From positions 4,278,001 to 4,342,000 of the forward strand of contig NZ_CP110012.1 in the NCBI RefSeq assembly GCF_025947365.1: a DNA stretch of 64,000 bases, in the 5' to 3' direction. The stretch's first letter is position 1. Each line of letters begins with the position of its first letter. This document shows positions 41,602 to 50,346 of the stretch, in pieces. The notes beneath the pieces were generated by a model. It searched no databases. It had not been told where the DNA came from and saw only the letters and a list, made by a program, of their open reading frames with translations. The stretch comes from Flavobacterium sp. N502540. Its GTDB lineage: Bacteria > Bacteroidota > Bacteroidia > Flavobacteriales > Flavobacteriaceae. A program made the translations under genes and the position numbers.

Positions 41602-42435
41602 ATGGATTGGATTACAGCCAGAGAATTTGAAGATATAACTTATAAAAAATGTAACGGAGTTGCGAGAATTGCTTTTAACAGACCAAACGTTAGAAATGCA
41701 TTCCGTCCAAAAACAACTTCAGAATTGTACCAGGCTTTTTACGATGCGCAGGAAGACACTTCGATAGGAGTGGTTTTACTGTCTGCAGAAGGACCTTCTA
41801 CAAAAGACGGAGTTTATTCTTTTTGCAGCGGAGGCGATCAAAATGCACGTGGCCATCAGGGATATGTGGGTGAAGACGGACAACATCGCTTAAACATTCT
41901 TGAAGTACAGCGTCTAATCCGTTTCATGCCAAAAGTGGTTATAGCGGTTGTTCCGGGTTGGGCAGTTGGCGGTGGACACAGTCTGCATGTTGTTTGTGAT
42001 ATGACTTTAGCGAGTAAAGAGCATGCCATATTCAAACAAACGGATGCCGACGTAACCAGTTTTGACGGTGGTTACGGATCTGCTTATCTGGCTAAAATGG
42101 TCGGGCAGAAAAAAGCGCGTGAAATTTTCTTTTTAGGTAGAAATTATTCTGCTCAGGAAGCCATGGATATGGGTATGGTGAATGCTGTAATTCCACATGA
42201 TGAGCTTGAGGCTACTGCTTACGAGTGGGCACAGGAAATTCTGCAAAAATCTCCAACGTCTATCAAAATGCTAAAATTTGCAATGAATTTAACAGACGAT
42301 GGTATGGTAGGTCAGCAGGTTTTTGCCGGAGAAGCAACACGTTTAGCCTACATGACCGAAGAAGCAAAAGAAGGACGTAATGCCTTTTTAGAGAAAAGAA
42401 AGCCAAACTTTGGTGAGAATAAATGGTTGCCTTAA
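41602..42435 (+). CDS. menB: MenB, 1,4-dihydroxy-2-naphthoyl-CoA synthase
   Basis: A 277-aa crotonase-fold enzyme. The start DWITAREFEDITYKKCNGVA, the oxyanion/active-site segment FCSGGDQNARG (residues about 74-84), AVVPGWAVGGGHSLHVVCD and the DVTSFDGGYGSAYLAKMVG box are diagnostic of MenB rather than other enoyl-CoA hydratases. It closes the second ring of the naphthoquinone from o-succinylbenzoyl-CoA. Full length. It begins the menB-menA part of the menaquinone cluster. Confidence 0.97.
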   Translation: MDWITAREFEDITYKKCNGVARIAFNRPNVRNAFRPKTTSELYQAFYDAQEDTSIGVVLLSAEGPSTKDGVYSFCSGGDQNARGHQGYVGEDGQHRLNILEVQRLIRFMPKVVIAVVPGWAVGGGHSLHVVCDMTLASKEHAIFKQTDADVTSFDGGYGSAYLAKMVGQKKAREIFFLGRNYSAQEAMDMGMVNAVIPHDELEATAYEWAQEILQKSPTSIKMLKFAMNLTDDGMVGQQVFAGEATRLAYMTEEAKEGRNAFLEKRKPNFGENKWLP

Positions 42436-42451
42436 TTAGCAAAAAGAAATA

Positions 42452-42495
42452 GTTTCAGGTTTCAGGTTTACAACTTGAAACCTGGAACCTGAAAC
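42452..42495. repeat. GTTTCAGG inverted repeat between menB and menA, copy 3
   Basis: Two 18-nt arms (42452-42469 and 42478-42495) pair with one mismatch around the loop ACAACTTG. The arms are made of the same GTTTCAGG unit as the spacers at 3383 and 4185. There is no T-tract, so it is not a standard terminator and menA may be transcribed from menB. Confidence 0.7.
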
Positions 42496-42531
42496 AAAAT
42501 AAACTAACAAAATAAAACAGAATAAAACAGA

Positions 42532-43494
42532 ATGAAACATTGGATTGAAGCTGCTCGTTTGCGTACATTGCCTTTATCAGTTTCCGGAATCATAGTAGGA
42601 AGTATATATGCCTTATCAAACCCAACGGAAACCATTAACACACCAACAGAAGTATTCAGTTGGAAAATCTTTGGTTTTGCACTATTAACGACGCTTGGAT
42701 TGCAGGTTTTGTCCAATTTTGCAAATGATTACGGTGATGGTGTAAAAGGTACTGACAATGCTGACAGGGTTGGGCCGCAACGAGCTATTCAGAGTGGTGT
42801 TATTACACCTCAGGCCATGAAAAAAGCCATTATAATTACTTCATTTCTGACCTTGTTGTCTGCAATTGTACTAATCTATTTCGCTTTTGGCGAAAGTAAT
42901 TTTGGATATTCCATCTTTTTCTTATTGCTTGGAATAGCAGCAATTGTTTCGGCAATTCGTTATACCGTTGGAAATTCAGCTTACGGATATAGAGGTTTTG
43001 GAGATTTGTTTGTTTTTATTTTCTTCGGATTGGTGAGTACTTTGGGAGTAAACTTTTTGTATTCAAAAGAAGTCGATCCGCTTTTGATCTTACCGGCTAT
43101 TTCAATCGGTTTATTAAGTGTTGGAGTTTTAAACCTGAACAATATGCGTGATGAAGAATCAGATCGTAAATCAGGAAAAAATACCATTGTAGTTCAGATC
43201 GGTGGTGCAAAAGCTAAAATTTATCATTTCACTTTGATTATTACTGCTATGCTTTTAGTAGTTGCTTTTGCCTTTTTGAGTGATTATAACTTTGATCAGT
43301 ATTTGTTTTTATTGGCTTTTATTCCTTTAACTAAGCATTTAATTACCGTTTATAAAAACCAAAATCCAAAGTTGTTAGATCCTGAATTGAAGAAACTGGC
43401 ACTAAGCACCTTTTTACTTTCAATATTACTGACGGTATGTATGATTTCATTGATTTCAGACATTATTGTAAACCTCTTTTTAGGGGGAAGATAA
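42532..43494 (+). CDS. menA: MenA, 1,4-dihydroxy-2-naphthoate prenyltransferase
   Basis: A 320-aa UbiA-superfamily enzyme with about nine transmembrane helices. The first Asp-rich motif is NFANDYGDGVKGTDNADRVG (residues about 62-81), followed by PQRAIQSG, diagnostic of MenA. The second is NNMRDEESDRKSGKNT near residue 203. It attaches the polyprenyl chain to DHNA to give demethylmenaquinone. The gene lies 96 bp after menB, with a repeat hairpin between, and 30 bp before the UPF0173 gene. Confidence 0.95.
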   Translation: MKHWIEAARLRTLPLSVSGIIVGSIYALSNPTETINTPTEVFSWKIFGFALLTTLGLQVLSNFANDYGDGVKGTDNADRVGPQRAIQSGVITPQAMKKAIIITSFLTLLSAIVLIYFAFGESNFGYSIFFLLLGIAAIVSAIRYTVGNSAYGYRGFGDLFVFIFFGLVSTLGVNFLYSKEVDPLLILPAISIGLLSVGVLNLNNMRDEESDRKSGKNTIVVQIGGAKAKIYHFTLIITAMLLVVAFAFLSDYNFDQYLFLLAFIPLTKHLITVYKNQNPKLLDPELKKLALSTFLLSILLTVCMISLISDIIVNLFLGGR

Positions 43495-43524
43495 AACAAA
43501 GTTCAATTTTAAAAATGAATTAAA

Positions 43525-44202
43525 ATGAAAATAACATTTTACGGACACGCGTCTTTAGGTATTGAAGTGGGGGGAAAACATATTATTGTAGATCCTTTTA
43601 TTACAGGAAATCCACAAGCAGCAGGAGTTGATATCAACAGCTTAGAAGCAGATTATATTTTACTGACTCATGCGCATGGCGATCATATTCTGGATGTTGA
43701 GGTTATTGCCAATCGTACCAAAGCAGTGATCGTTTCAAATGCGGAAATTGCAGGTTATTATGCTAAATTAGGTTTCAGCTCACACCCGATGAATCACGGT
43801 GGAAGCTGGCAATTTGATTTTGGAAAAGTAAAATATGTCAATGCGATTCATTCAAGTTCTTTCCCTGATGGAAGTTATGGCGGAAATCCGGGTGGTTTTG
43901 TAATCGAAGGCGAACATAAAAATATTTACATTGCCGGTGATACCGCACTGACTATGGATATGAAACTAATTCCAATGAGAACCAAACTGGATCTGGCAAT
44001 TCTTCCAATCGGAAACAATTTTACAATGGATGTTGAAGATGCCATCATAGCCTCAGATTTTGTAGAATGTGATAAGATTCTTGGATATCATTTTGACACA
44101 TTTGGTTATATTAAAATCGATCATGAAGACGCCATTCGCAAGTTCTTTGACAAAGGAAAAGACTTGATGCTTTTGGAAATTGGCGAATCAATTGAACTGT
44201 AA
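43525..44202 (+). CDS. UPF0173 metal-dependent hydrolase (metallo-beta-lactamase fold)
   Basis: A 225-aa protein. The metal motif is LLTHAHGDHILD (residues about 48-59), preceded by GKHIIVDPFITGNP, and followed by a conserved His region (IHSSSFPDGSYGGNPGGFVI), YIAGDTALTMDMK and GYHFDTFGYI. This is the UPF0173/YtkL pattern. The substrate is not established. It is set in the men cluster, 30 bp after menA and 5 bp before the DUF2199 gene. Confidence 0.9.
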   Translation: MKITFYGHASLGIEVGGKHIIVDPFITGNPQAAGVDINSLEADYILLTHAHGDHILDVEVIANRTKAVIVSNAEIAGYYAKLGFSSHPMNHGGSWQFDFGKVKYVNAIHSSSFPDGSYGGNPGGFVIEGEHKNIYIAGDTALTMDMKLIPMRTKLDLAILPIGNNFTMDVEDAIIASDFVECDKILGYHFDTFGYIKIDHEDAIRKFFDKGKDLMLLEIGESIEL

Positions 44203-44207
44203 TTAAA

Positions 44208-44723
44208 ATGTCAGATATTAAATTTATATGTGAATGCTGCGGCGAAGAGCATGAAAGCTGGCCGGCATTAGCTTACAGTTCACCTTTTTCTTATGATAAA
44301 CTTTCTCCGGAAGAGAAAGAGGAAATTGCGGTAATTGATGACGATTTTTGCGTGATCAAGCATCCGGATCAGGTGCATCGTTTTATCAGAGCAGTTTTGG
44401 TTCAGCAAGTAAACAATCATTGTGAAGATTTAGAGTATGGCTTCTGGGTTTCGCTAAGTGAAAAAAGTTTTGAAGATTATCTGGAAAATGGCGAAGATGA
44501 AAATCACGAAGCACAGTATTTCGGATGGCTTTCCAATTATATTCCGGATTACGAATTTTCAAACAGTATTCCCACAACAGTAGTGACCAGACCCGGTAAT
44601 GAAAGGCCTGAAATTTTTCCACACCAAGATTTCGAACATCCTTTTGTGAAAGATTTTTATAATGGGATTACAAAAGCTGAAGCGGAGAAAAGAATTTACA
44701 GAACATTAAATAATAAGGCCTGA
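44208..44723 (+). CDS. DUF2199 domain-containing protein
   Basis: A 171-aa soluble protein. The start has FICECCGEEHESWPALAYSS, a CxCC...H arrangement that could bind zinc. DDFCVIKHPDQVHRFIRAVL and EYGFWVSLSEKSFEDYLEN, typical of DUF2199, follow. No function is known for the family. It is tightly spaced after the UPF0173 gene (5 bp). Confidence 0.88.
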   Translation: MSDIKFICECCGEEHESWPALAYSSPFSYDKLSPEEKEEIAVIDDDFCVIKHPDQVHRFIRAVLVQQVNNHCEDLEYGFWVSLSEKSFEDYLENGEDENHEAQYFGWLSNYIPDYEFSNSIPTTVVTRPGNERPEIFPHQDFEHPFVKDFYNGITKAEAEKRIYRTLNNKA

Positions 44724-44757
44724 ATTTTGTAAGTGATCTTAAAATAAATTTTCTACA

Positions 44758-45960
44758 ATGATTTTAAAAAAAATAGCCCTGTTCCTTTTAATTACAGCTT
44801 CGTGCAGCATTTTTGCACAAAAAGACGGTTATTGGGATAAAGAACGTGCTACTACCAAAGAAATTATAGTTTCTGCCCGTGACCGAATTGTTCTTAAAAC
44901 AGAAGATTTACCCGTAGGAACAACAGAAATTGTATACCGAATTACGCTTCTGGATGAAAATCAGGAAATGGCAAACAGTCTGGTCTCCGTTTTAAAATCA
45001 ATTCCGGATCCAACCGGAATCAGTCAGGGATCAGCCGGAGCAGTTTTTCTGATGTCTAAAATTTCAGGAGATGATACCTGTACGTATGCTTTGTTTACCT
45101 CTAACGAAACAGCAAAAAAATATATCACTGATGGTAAAACAGATAAAGCTTGTTACGATCAGAAAGATCCCTTAAGCAAAGACGCTAAACGATTGTCATT
45201 GGATAAGTCATCCTGCCTGGGACAGAATGTAAGTACACTTTGGTTTGGTTTTCACAGCAAAAACTGGCTTCTAAATCAAAAAATTGTTTTAGAAGTGGTG
45301 CCGTGGGTAGATACAAAACTGAATCGTGGATGGAATCAGGACAATAAAAATGAAATTATAAGCCTTTGTAAAACCTCTACAATGGCGCAGAAAATGGCGA
45401 ATTCTGATGATTTTTGTGTGTGTATACTCGATAAAATCATGAAACAATATCGTTATACAGAGTTTCAAAAGTTATTGCCAATTGAAAAGACTAAAGTTTA
45501 TAAGGATTTTGGAAACAGCTGTTATAAAGATGCCGATATTTCTAAAAATGTCTACAACGACTTGAGAACACAGGCTGCTGCTTTAGTGAGACTTCAGAAA
45601 TACAACGAAGCGATTCCGAAACTGAATACCATCATTAACGACGGAAAAGGAACGGCTTTAGATTACAGTTCGATAGGATATTGTTATATTTTGACTAAAC
45701 AATATGGTAAAGCCATTAAATTTTTGAAAGAAGGTGAAAAATTGGACGAGACAGAGTTGCTTGTCAAATTAAATCTGGCGCATGTTTATCTGATTAGTGA
45801 TGATTATAGCGAAGCGAAAGCCATTTATAAAAAATACCAGTCGCAAAACGTAACAGACAGTTTAAGCTGGATCGAGAAAACAAAACAGGATTTTGTAATT
45901 TTTCAAAAAGCAGGATTGCCCTCAAAAGATTTTGAAAAAATATTGAAACTGTACAATTAA
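44758..45960 (+). CDS. Exported TPR-containing protein
   Basis: A 400-aa protein with signal peptide ending CSIFAQ/KDG. Residues about 25-170 form a beta-rich domain without a recognised name (TKEIIVSARDRIVLKTEDLP; later CTYALFTSNETAKKYI). A Cys-rich helical segment (about 195-255, with DDFCVCILDKIMKQ) follows, and the C-terminal 145 residues hold tetratricopeptide repeats (AAALVRLQKYNEAIPKLNTI and SSIGYCYILTKQYGKAIKFL). It probably mediates protein contacts in the periplasm. It is 34 bp after DUF2199 and is followed by a terminator. Confidence 0.8.
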   Translation: MILKKIALFLLITASCSIFAQKDGYWDKERATTKEIIVSARDRIVLKTEDLPVGTTEIVYRITLLDENQEMANSLVSVLKSIPDPTGISQGSAGAVFLMSKISGDDTCTYALFTSNETAKKYITDGKTDKACYDQKDPLSKDAKRLSLDKSSCLGQNVSTLWFGFHSKNWLLNQKIVLEVVPWVDTKLNRGWNQDNKNEIISLCKTSTMAQKMANSDDFCVCILDKIMKQYRYTEFQKLLPIEKTKVYKDFGNSCYKDADISKNVYNDLRTQAAALVRLQKYNEAIPKLNTIINDGKGTALDYSSIGYCYILTKQYGKAIKFLKEGEKLDETELLVKLNLAHVYLISDDYSEAKAIYKKYQSQNVTDSLSWIEKTKQDFVIFQKAGLPSKDFEKILKLYN

Positions 45961-45978
45961 AAAAAACATAAAATCAAT

Positions 45979-46030
45979 AATAAGCCTGTTTAATGGTGTG
46001 ACACCTATTTATTCAGGCTTATTTTTTTTA
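45979..46030 (+). terminator. Intrinsic terminator just upstream of menC
   Basis: AATAAGCCTG (45979-45988) pairs with CAGGCTTATT (46014-46023) and runs into eight T. The 25-nt loop has its own hairpin GGTGT-G-ACACC. The menC ATG is only about 16 bp beyond the T-tract. Confidence 0.85.
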
Positions 46031-46045
46031 CCATCTGTTTATTAT

Positions 46046-47092
46046 ATGAAAGCAACCTTCCATAAATACATGCTTGATTTTAAAAGACCTTCGGGGACTT
46101 CCAGAGGGGTTATGACCGAGAAGGAAACCTGGTTTATTGTTCTGGAAGAGAATGGTAAAAAAGGAATAGGAGAGTGTGGGATACTTCGTGGTTTGAGTGC
46201 GGATGATCGCGAAGATTATGAAGAAAAACTGCAATGGACGTGTGAGAATATTCATTTAGGAGAAAAGGCACTTTGGGATGCTTTATTAGAATTTCCATCG
46301 ATACAATTTGGTGTTGAAATGGCATTTTTATCTCTTAGAAGTGAAGACCCGTTTGTTTTGTTTCCTTCTCATTTTACCAGTAATTCAGCATCAATTGTGA
46401 TAAACGGTCTGGTCTGGATGGGGGAAGCTTCCTTTATGAAAGAACAAATCGAAGAGAAATTAGCCACCGGTTTTAATTGTATCAAACTCAAAATAGGAGC
46501 TATTGATTTCGAAAAAGAACTGGAATTATTAGCTTTTATTCGCAGCCATTTTTCGGCAGAGCAAATTGAAATCAGGGTAGATGCTAATGGTGCTTTTGAT
46601 TTAAATGAAGCATTAGGTAAACTGAATCAATTGAATAAATATCAGCTGCATAGCATTGAACAACCTATTAAGAAAGGAAACATTGCTGCAATGGCCGATT
46701 TGTGTAAAACCACACCGTTTCCTATCGCTCTTGATGAAGAATTGATTGGTATTTTCTCGTTGGAAGAAAAGGAGGCTTTATTACAAAAAATACAACCACA
46801 ATACATTATTCTAAAACCTAGTTTTGTTGGCGGCTTCAAAGGCACAAAAGAATGGATAGATTTGGCCGATAAGTATCAAATAGGATGGTGGATTACTTCG
46901 GCATTAGAAAGTAATATAGGCCTTAATGCGATCGCACAATGGACATTTTTGCAAAACTCAAAACTGCCTCAGGGTCTTGGAACCGGGGCACTCTATACAA
47001 ATAATTTTGATTGTCCGCTTGAAGTTGTGGAGGGACAATTATGGTACAGTAGAATAAAGGACTGGAATTTCGATTTTCCCACCAGCTTATAA
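46046..47092 (+). CDS. menC: MenC-like o-succinylbenzoate synthase (enolase superfamily)
   Basis: A 348-aa enzyme of the muconate-lactonising group. The catalytic Lys pair is in FNCIKLKIGA, metal ligands are in IRVDANGAF (Asp), the SIEQP box (Glu) and ALDEE (Asp), and the second base Lys is in YIILKPSFVGGF. I choose the ATG at 46046 (MKATFHKYML), because the in-frame ATG at 45998 lies inside the terminator hairpin. With menD, menB and menA it accounts for ring formation from chorismate products, so menC is the expected identity. The ring dehydration yields o-succinylbenzoate. Confidence 0.9.
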   Translation: MKATFHKYMLDFKRPSGTSRGVMTEKETWFIVLEENGKKGIGECGILRGLSADDREDYEEKLQWTCENIHLGEKALWDALLEFPSIQFGVEMAFLSLRSEDPFVLFPSHFTSNSASIVINGLVWMGEASFMKEQIEEKLATGFNCIKLKIGAIDFEKELELLAFIRSHFSAEQIEIRVDANGAFDLNEALGKLNQLNKYQLHSIEQPIKKGNIAAMADLCKTTPFPIALDEELIGIFSLEEKEALLQKIQPQYIILKPSFVGGFKGTKEWIDLADKYQIGWWITSALESNIGLNAIAQWTFLQNSKLPQGLGTGALYTNNFDCPLEVVEGQLWYSRIKDWNFDFPTSL

Positions 47093-47094
47093 AA

Positions 47095-47118
47095 AAAACT
47101 GGCTTTAAGCCAGTTTTT
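47095..47118. terminator. Bidirectional terminator after menC
   Basis: AAAACTGGCTT and AAGCCAGTTTT form a perfect 11-bp inverted repeat around one base, with A- and T-runs outside. It sits between convergent menC and the HhH protein gene. Confidence 0.82.
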
Positions 47119-47139
47119 ATGGTTATGTCGATTTCGGTT

Positions 47140-47691
47140 TTATTCTTTTCCGCCTTTTAGACTGTCCTGCCAGTCTTTTAATTCCTGCCATTTGCCCTGA
47201 TAAGCGAGTAATGCCTGTCTGGCCCAGGTACTTGGATTATGAATGGCATAATTTTCACCTCCGCCATCCAGAATGGATTGTAATTTTTCGATTGAAGCTT
47301 CTGACAGTTCGTGCCATGTTTTAATTCCTGCAGCGTTAAATAACGCTTCGATTTTTGGCCCGATACCTTCGACTATTTTTAAATCATTTTCTTTAATTTT
47401 TTTGCCGTAAGCGGTTGCTGCCAATGCACTGTCAAAAGGTATTGCAGGTATCGCTGCTGCTGCGAAAGATTGTGGAGCGTTGTTAACTTTAGCTTTTGCA
47501 GTCAATTCAGCTTCCAGAGAAGAAATTTTAGCATTCAGGTTTCGCGTATTGGCTTTGCAGGCATCCAAATCGGATTGTAGTGACAAAGCAAGTGAATCGT
47601 CACCTTTAGAATTCATTTTTCCCAGTAAGTAACCCAAAATGCCACAGATTAATCCCACTAGAGCCGGTATTAAGATACAAGGTATATTCAT
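47140..47691 (-). CDS. Membrane-anchored helix-hairpin-helix protein
   Basis: A 183-aa protein. Residues about 5-24 form a membrane helix with a Gly-rich pattern (LIPALVGLICGILGYLLG), followed by a coiled coil (about 35-65) and an Ala-rich linker. The C-terminal part (about 105-175) has KENDLKIVEGIGPKIEALF, a helix-hairpin-helix similar to the DUF4332/predicted 5' nuclease group, ending in STWARQALLAYQGKWQELKD. I infer no enzymatic activity. It starts 19 bp after the OmpA-like gene, and such pairs are common in flavobacteria. Confidence 0.82.
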   Translation of the reverse strand: MNIPCILIPALVGLICGILGYLLGKMNSKGDDSLALSLQSDLDACKANTRNLNAKISSLEAELTAKAKVNNAPQSFAAAAIPAIPFDSALAATAYGKKIKENDLKIVEGIGPKIEALFNAAGIKTWHELSEASIEKLQSILDGGGENYAIHNPSTWARQALLAYQGKWQELKDWQDSLKGGKE

Positions 47692-47710
47692 GATCGTATA
47701 TTTTGATTGA

Positions 47711-48622
47711 TTATTTAATTGTTATCACTGTTCTTCTGTTGTTTGCCCTGCCTTCGGGAGTGGTGTTTTCACCAATAGGCTCGTCAGGACCTTTTGATTC
47801 TGCTGTTATTCGATTTCCGTCAACACCATTTTCCGATAAATATTTTTTAGTAAACTCGGCTCGTTTTTGGCCAAGAGCTACGTTAGAATCACGGTTTCCA
47901 ACATTATCACTATGTCCAATAGCTACAATTACAGCATCTTTCACGTGCTCCATATATTTTACCAGATCAGCAACTTTTTCTTTTTCTGCACGTGTTAACT
48001 TATCACTGGTTTTATTGGTATTGAAATGTAAAATGAGTGGATCACCATTGATTTTCTCTTTTAGAATAGCCCATTCATCAGTTACAGCCGGAGCGGCTTC
48101 CGGAACTTCAAAAGTATATTTGACAGGTCCAAACAGGGTATCTTTTTTCGTTTGCCATTTATCGATTACTTCACCCTTTGTGTTTAACTGCGTATCAGGT
48201 AAACCTTGCGACACAAAATACTTTTTAATGTCATTAGCTCGCGCCAGACCAAGATTTTCAAAAGTTGTTGTATTGGCTTCATCTGAAGTAGCATAACCTG
48301 TTATGGTAATTTTTTGCTTTGGATTAGCGATCAGGAATGTTTTAAGATTTTGAACTCCAATCGATACCGAATCACCCACAGGCAAAAGTGCTGTAGGACT
48401 GCTTTTAAGGAACTTGATGTTATCATTGGTACGATAATCAATTCCGGAACCATTTAGAATAAAAGGGACAATAATTTCGTCCGGAGCCACTACTTTCGAT
48501 ACTTTCCCGGTATCAACCGTAGGTGTTTTCATAGTGCAATTGCAGCAAAATTTCAAATACAAAAAGGTACCTAAAATAATGGTTATTACAATGCCTAACA
48601 GATAAAGTGCTTTTTTAGACAT
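47711..48622 (-). CDS. OmpA family protein with two OmpA-like domains
   Basis: A 303-aa protein with an N-terminal membrane segment (about residues 6-24, followed by a Cys cluster KFCCNC). Two OmpA C-terminal-type peptidoglycan-binding domains follow: about 60-150 (ITITGYATSDEANTTTFENL, LARANDIKKYF) and about 185-303 (VAIGHSDNVGNRDSNVALGQ, KRAEFTKKYL, RANNRRTVITIK). The first domain is more divergent. It likely anchors the envelope to peptidoglycan. It is the first gene of a pair with the HhH protein. Confidence 0.88.
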   Translation of the reverse strand: MSKKALYLLGIVITIILGTFLYLKFCCNCTMKTPTVDTGKVSKVVAPDEIIVPFILNGSGIDYRTNDNIKFLKSSPTALLPVGDSVSIGVQNLKTFLIANPKQKITITGYATSDEANTTTFENLGLARANDIKKYFVSQGLPDTQLNTKGEVIDKWQTKKDTLFGPVKYTFEVPEAAPAVTDEWAILKEKINGDPLILHFNTNKTSDKLTRAEKEKVADLVKYMEHVKDAVIVAIGHSDNVGNRDSNVALGQKRAEFTKKYLSENGVDGNRITAESKGPDEPIGENTTPEGRANNRRTVITIK

Positions 48623-48825
48623 AAGTGATGAAGTTAAGATTCTATCAAATTTAACAAAAAAATAAATACATAACCTATTAAAAATCAGTTATTTTAAAGT
48701 TATTATTCTTATTTTGAGCGTATTACAAAAATGAAGTTTAATGTCTAACAATGATTCTTATGATTTCAATTCTTAGGCCAAATTAATTTGAGTAACTTGC
48801 ATAAAAATTAAATTCAGACATCAAA

Positions 48826-49299
48826 ATGGTCGAAATAGAAAGAAAGTTTCTGGTAAAATCAGCTGATTTTAAAGAACAGGCTTTTACGCACAATAAAATT
48901 GCCCAAGGATATTTAAGTGCAGTTCCGGAAAGAACAGTTCGGGTGCGTATCAAAGGCGAAAGAGGTTTTATTACCATAAAAGGAGTCAGTCAGCAGGGCG
49001 GAATGTCCCGCTTTGAATGGGAGAATGAAATTCCGCTTGATGAAGCATTGGAATTGCTTAAGTTGTGTGAAAAAGGAAAAATCGAGAAAACACGTTACGA
49101 AATAAAAGTAGGGAAACATATTTTTGAAGTAGATGAATTTTACGGAGAAAATGAAGGACTGGTGATGGCAGAAGTAGAGCTGGAATCGGAAACAGAAATT
49201 TTCGAGAAGCCGGATTGGCTGGGTGAAGAGGTAACAAATGATTCAAGATATTATAACGCTTATTTGAGTAAGAACCCTTTTAAAGAGTGGGAGAAGTAA
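48826..49299 (+). CDS. CYTH domain protein (triphosphatase-like)
   Basis: A 157-aa protein beginning MVEIERKFLVK, which contains the ExExK motif of the CYTH/TTM fold (Glu3, Glu5, Lys7). Basic strands RVRIKGERGFITIKG and an acidic strand YEIKVGKHIFEVDEFYGEN follow, matching the triphosphate tunnel. Bacterial single-domain CYTH proteins often hydrolyse inorganic triphosphate. It is followed by a YpdA-like reductase 5 bp downstream. Confidence 0.9.
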   Translation: MVEIERKFLVKSADFKEQAFTHNKIAQGYLSAVPERTVRVRIKGERGFITIKGVSQQGGMSRFEWENEIPLDEALELLKLCEKGKIEKTRYEIKVGKHIFEVDEFYGENEGLVMAEVELESETEIFEKPDWLGEEVTNDSRYYNAYLSKNPFKEWEK

Positions 49300-49304
49300 A
49301 AAAC

Positions 49305-50270
49305 ATGAATACATATGATTTGATTATTGTAGGGGGCGGGCCAATTGGTCTGGCTTGTGCAATTGAAGCCCAAAAGAAAGGTTTGCGTTATTTGATAATT
49401 GAAAAAGGCGCTATAGTCAATAGTATTTTCAACTATCCTTTGTATATGACTTTTTTCTCCACCGCGGAAAGACTTGAAATAGGCGAGATACCGTTCAGTT
49501 GTCTGGCACCGAAGCCCGGGCGTCATGAAGCATTGGAGTATTATCGCAATATTCATCGGTATTTTAATTTTTCCATTCATTTATTTGAAAGAGTGCTTCA
49601 GGTAGAAAAATTCGCAAATTCCACTTTTAAAATTACAACTGATAAAGCACTTTATGAAGCTGCTAATGTGATAATTGCAACCGGTTTTTATGATATTCCG
49701 ATTGAAATGGAAGTAAAAGGAGAGGAATTGCCTAAAGTCCGTCATTATTACAAAGAAGCCCATGAGTATGCCTTCAGGAATGTTTTGGTGGTAGGAGCAA
49801 ACAATTCCTCAGTAGATGCGGCTTTGGAATGTTGGAGAAAAGGAGCTAATGTAACCATGGTCATTCGCAAAAAGGAAATCAATAGTCGGGTAAAATATTG
49901 GGCAAAACCCGATATTGAAAACCGAATTGCGGAAGGCAGTATTAAAGCTTATTTCGAATCAAATATTACTGAAATCAGGGAGAATGAAGTAGAAATAGAA
50001 ACTCCTACGGGGAAAATTACTATTGAAAATGATTTTGTACTGGCTCTAACCGGATACAAACCCGATTTGGCTTTTCTGGAAAATATGGGAATACAATTAT
50101 CTGAAGATGAATTAAAAACACCAACATACAACCCCGAAACTATGGAAACCAATGTGGAAGGCTTATTTTTAGCGGGTGTAATTTGCGGAGGAATGCATAC
50201 GCACAAATGGTTTATCGAAAATTCTCGTGTGCACGCTAGTATGATTGTGGATTATATTACTTCAAAATAA
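49305..50270 (+). CDS. YpdA-type flavoprotein disulfide reductase
   Basis: A 321-aa FAD/NAD(P)-binding protein. The FAD loop is DLIIVGGGPIGLACAIEAQK near the N-terminus and the second nucleotide loop is VLVVGANNSSVDAAL near residue 165. TNVEGLFLAGVICGGMHTH closes the fold. The absence of a CxxC redox pair and the NSIFNYPLYMTFFSTAERLE box are typical of YpdA, a bacillithiol disulfide reductase (Bdr). The ATG at 49305 (MNTYDLII) gives the best fit; the ATG at 49287 would overlap the CYTH gene. Use of bacillithiol by this organism is inferred. Confidence 0.85.
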   Translation: MNTYDLIIVGGGPIGLACAIEAQKKGLRYLIIEKGAIVNSIFNYPLYMTFFSTAERLEIGEIPFSCLAPKPGRHEALEYYRNIHRYFNFSIHLFERVLQVEKFANSTFKITTDKALYEAANVIIATGFYDIPIEMEVKGEELPKVRHYYKEAHEYAFRNVLVVGANNSSVDAALECWRKGANVTMVIRKKEINSRVKYWAKPDIENRIAEGSIKAYFESNITEIRENEVEIETPTGKITIENDFVLALTGYKPDLAFLENMGIQLSEDELKTPTYNPETMETNVEGLFLAGVICGGMHTHKWFIENSRVHASMIVDYITSK

Positions 50271-50344
50271 TTTTAGCCGCGAATTCACGAATTAAAACTT
50301 TGTAAAGTTTATAAAAACTAAAATTCGTGAATTCGTGGCTAAAA
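50271..50344. repeat. Inverted repeat with GAATTCACGAATT arms
   Basis: Two 23-nt arms (50271-50293 and 50322-50344) are complementary with one mismatch, and the loop contains a further AACTTT-GT-AAAGTT hairpin. It fills nearly all of the 76-bp gap between the convergent YpdA-like and SelO genes. The right flank is A-rich, so it may also terminate transcription in the minus direction. Confidence 0.75.
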
Positions 50345-50346
50345 AA

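Noticed and set aside
47703..48296. A 197-aa plus-strand frame opposite the OmpA-like gene
   Set aside because: The minus-strand frame has two clear OmpA domains; the opposite frame has none and is a by-product of codon bias.
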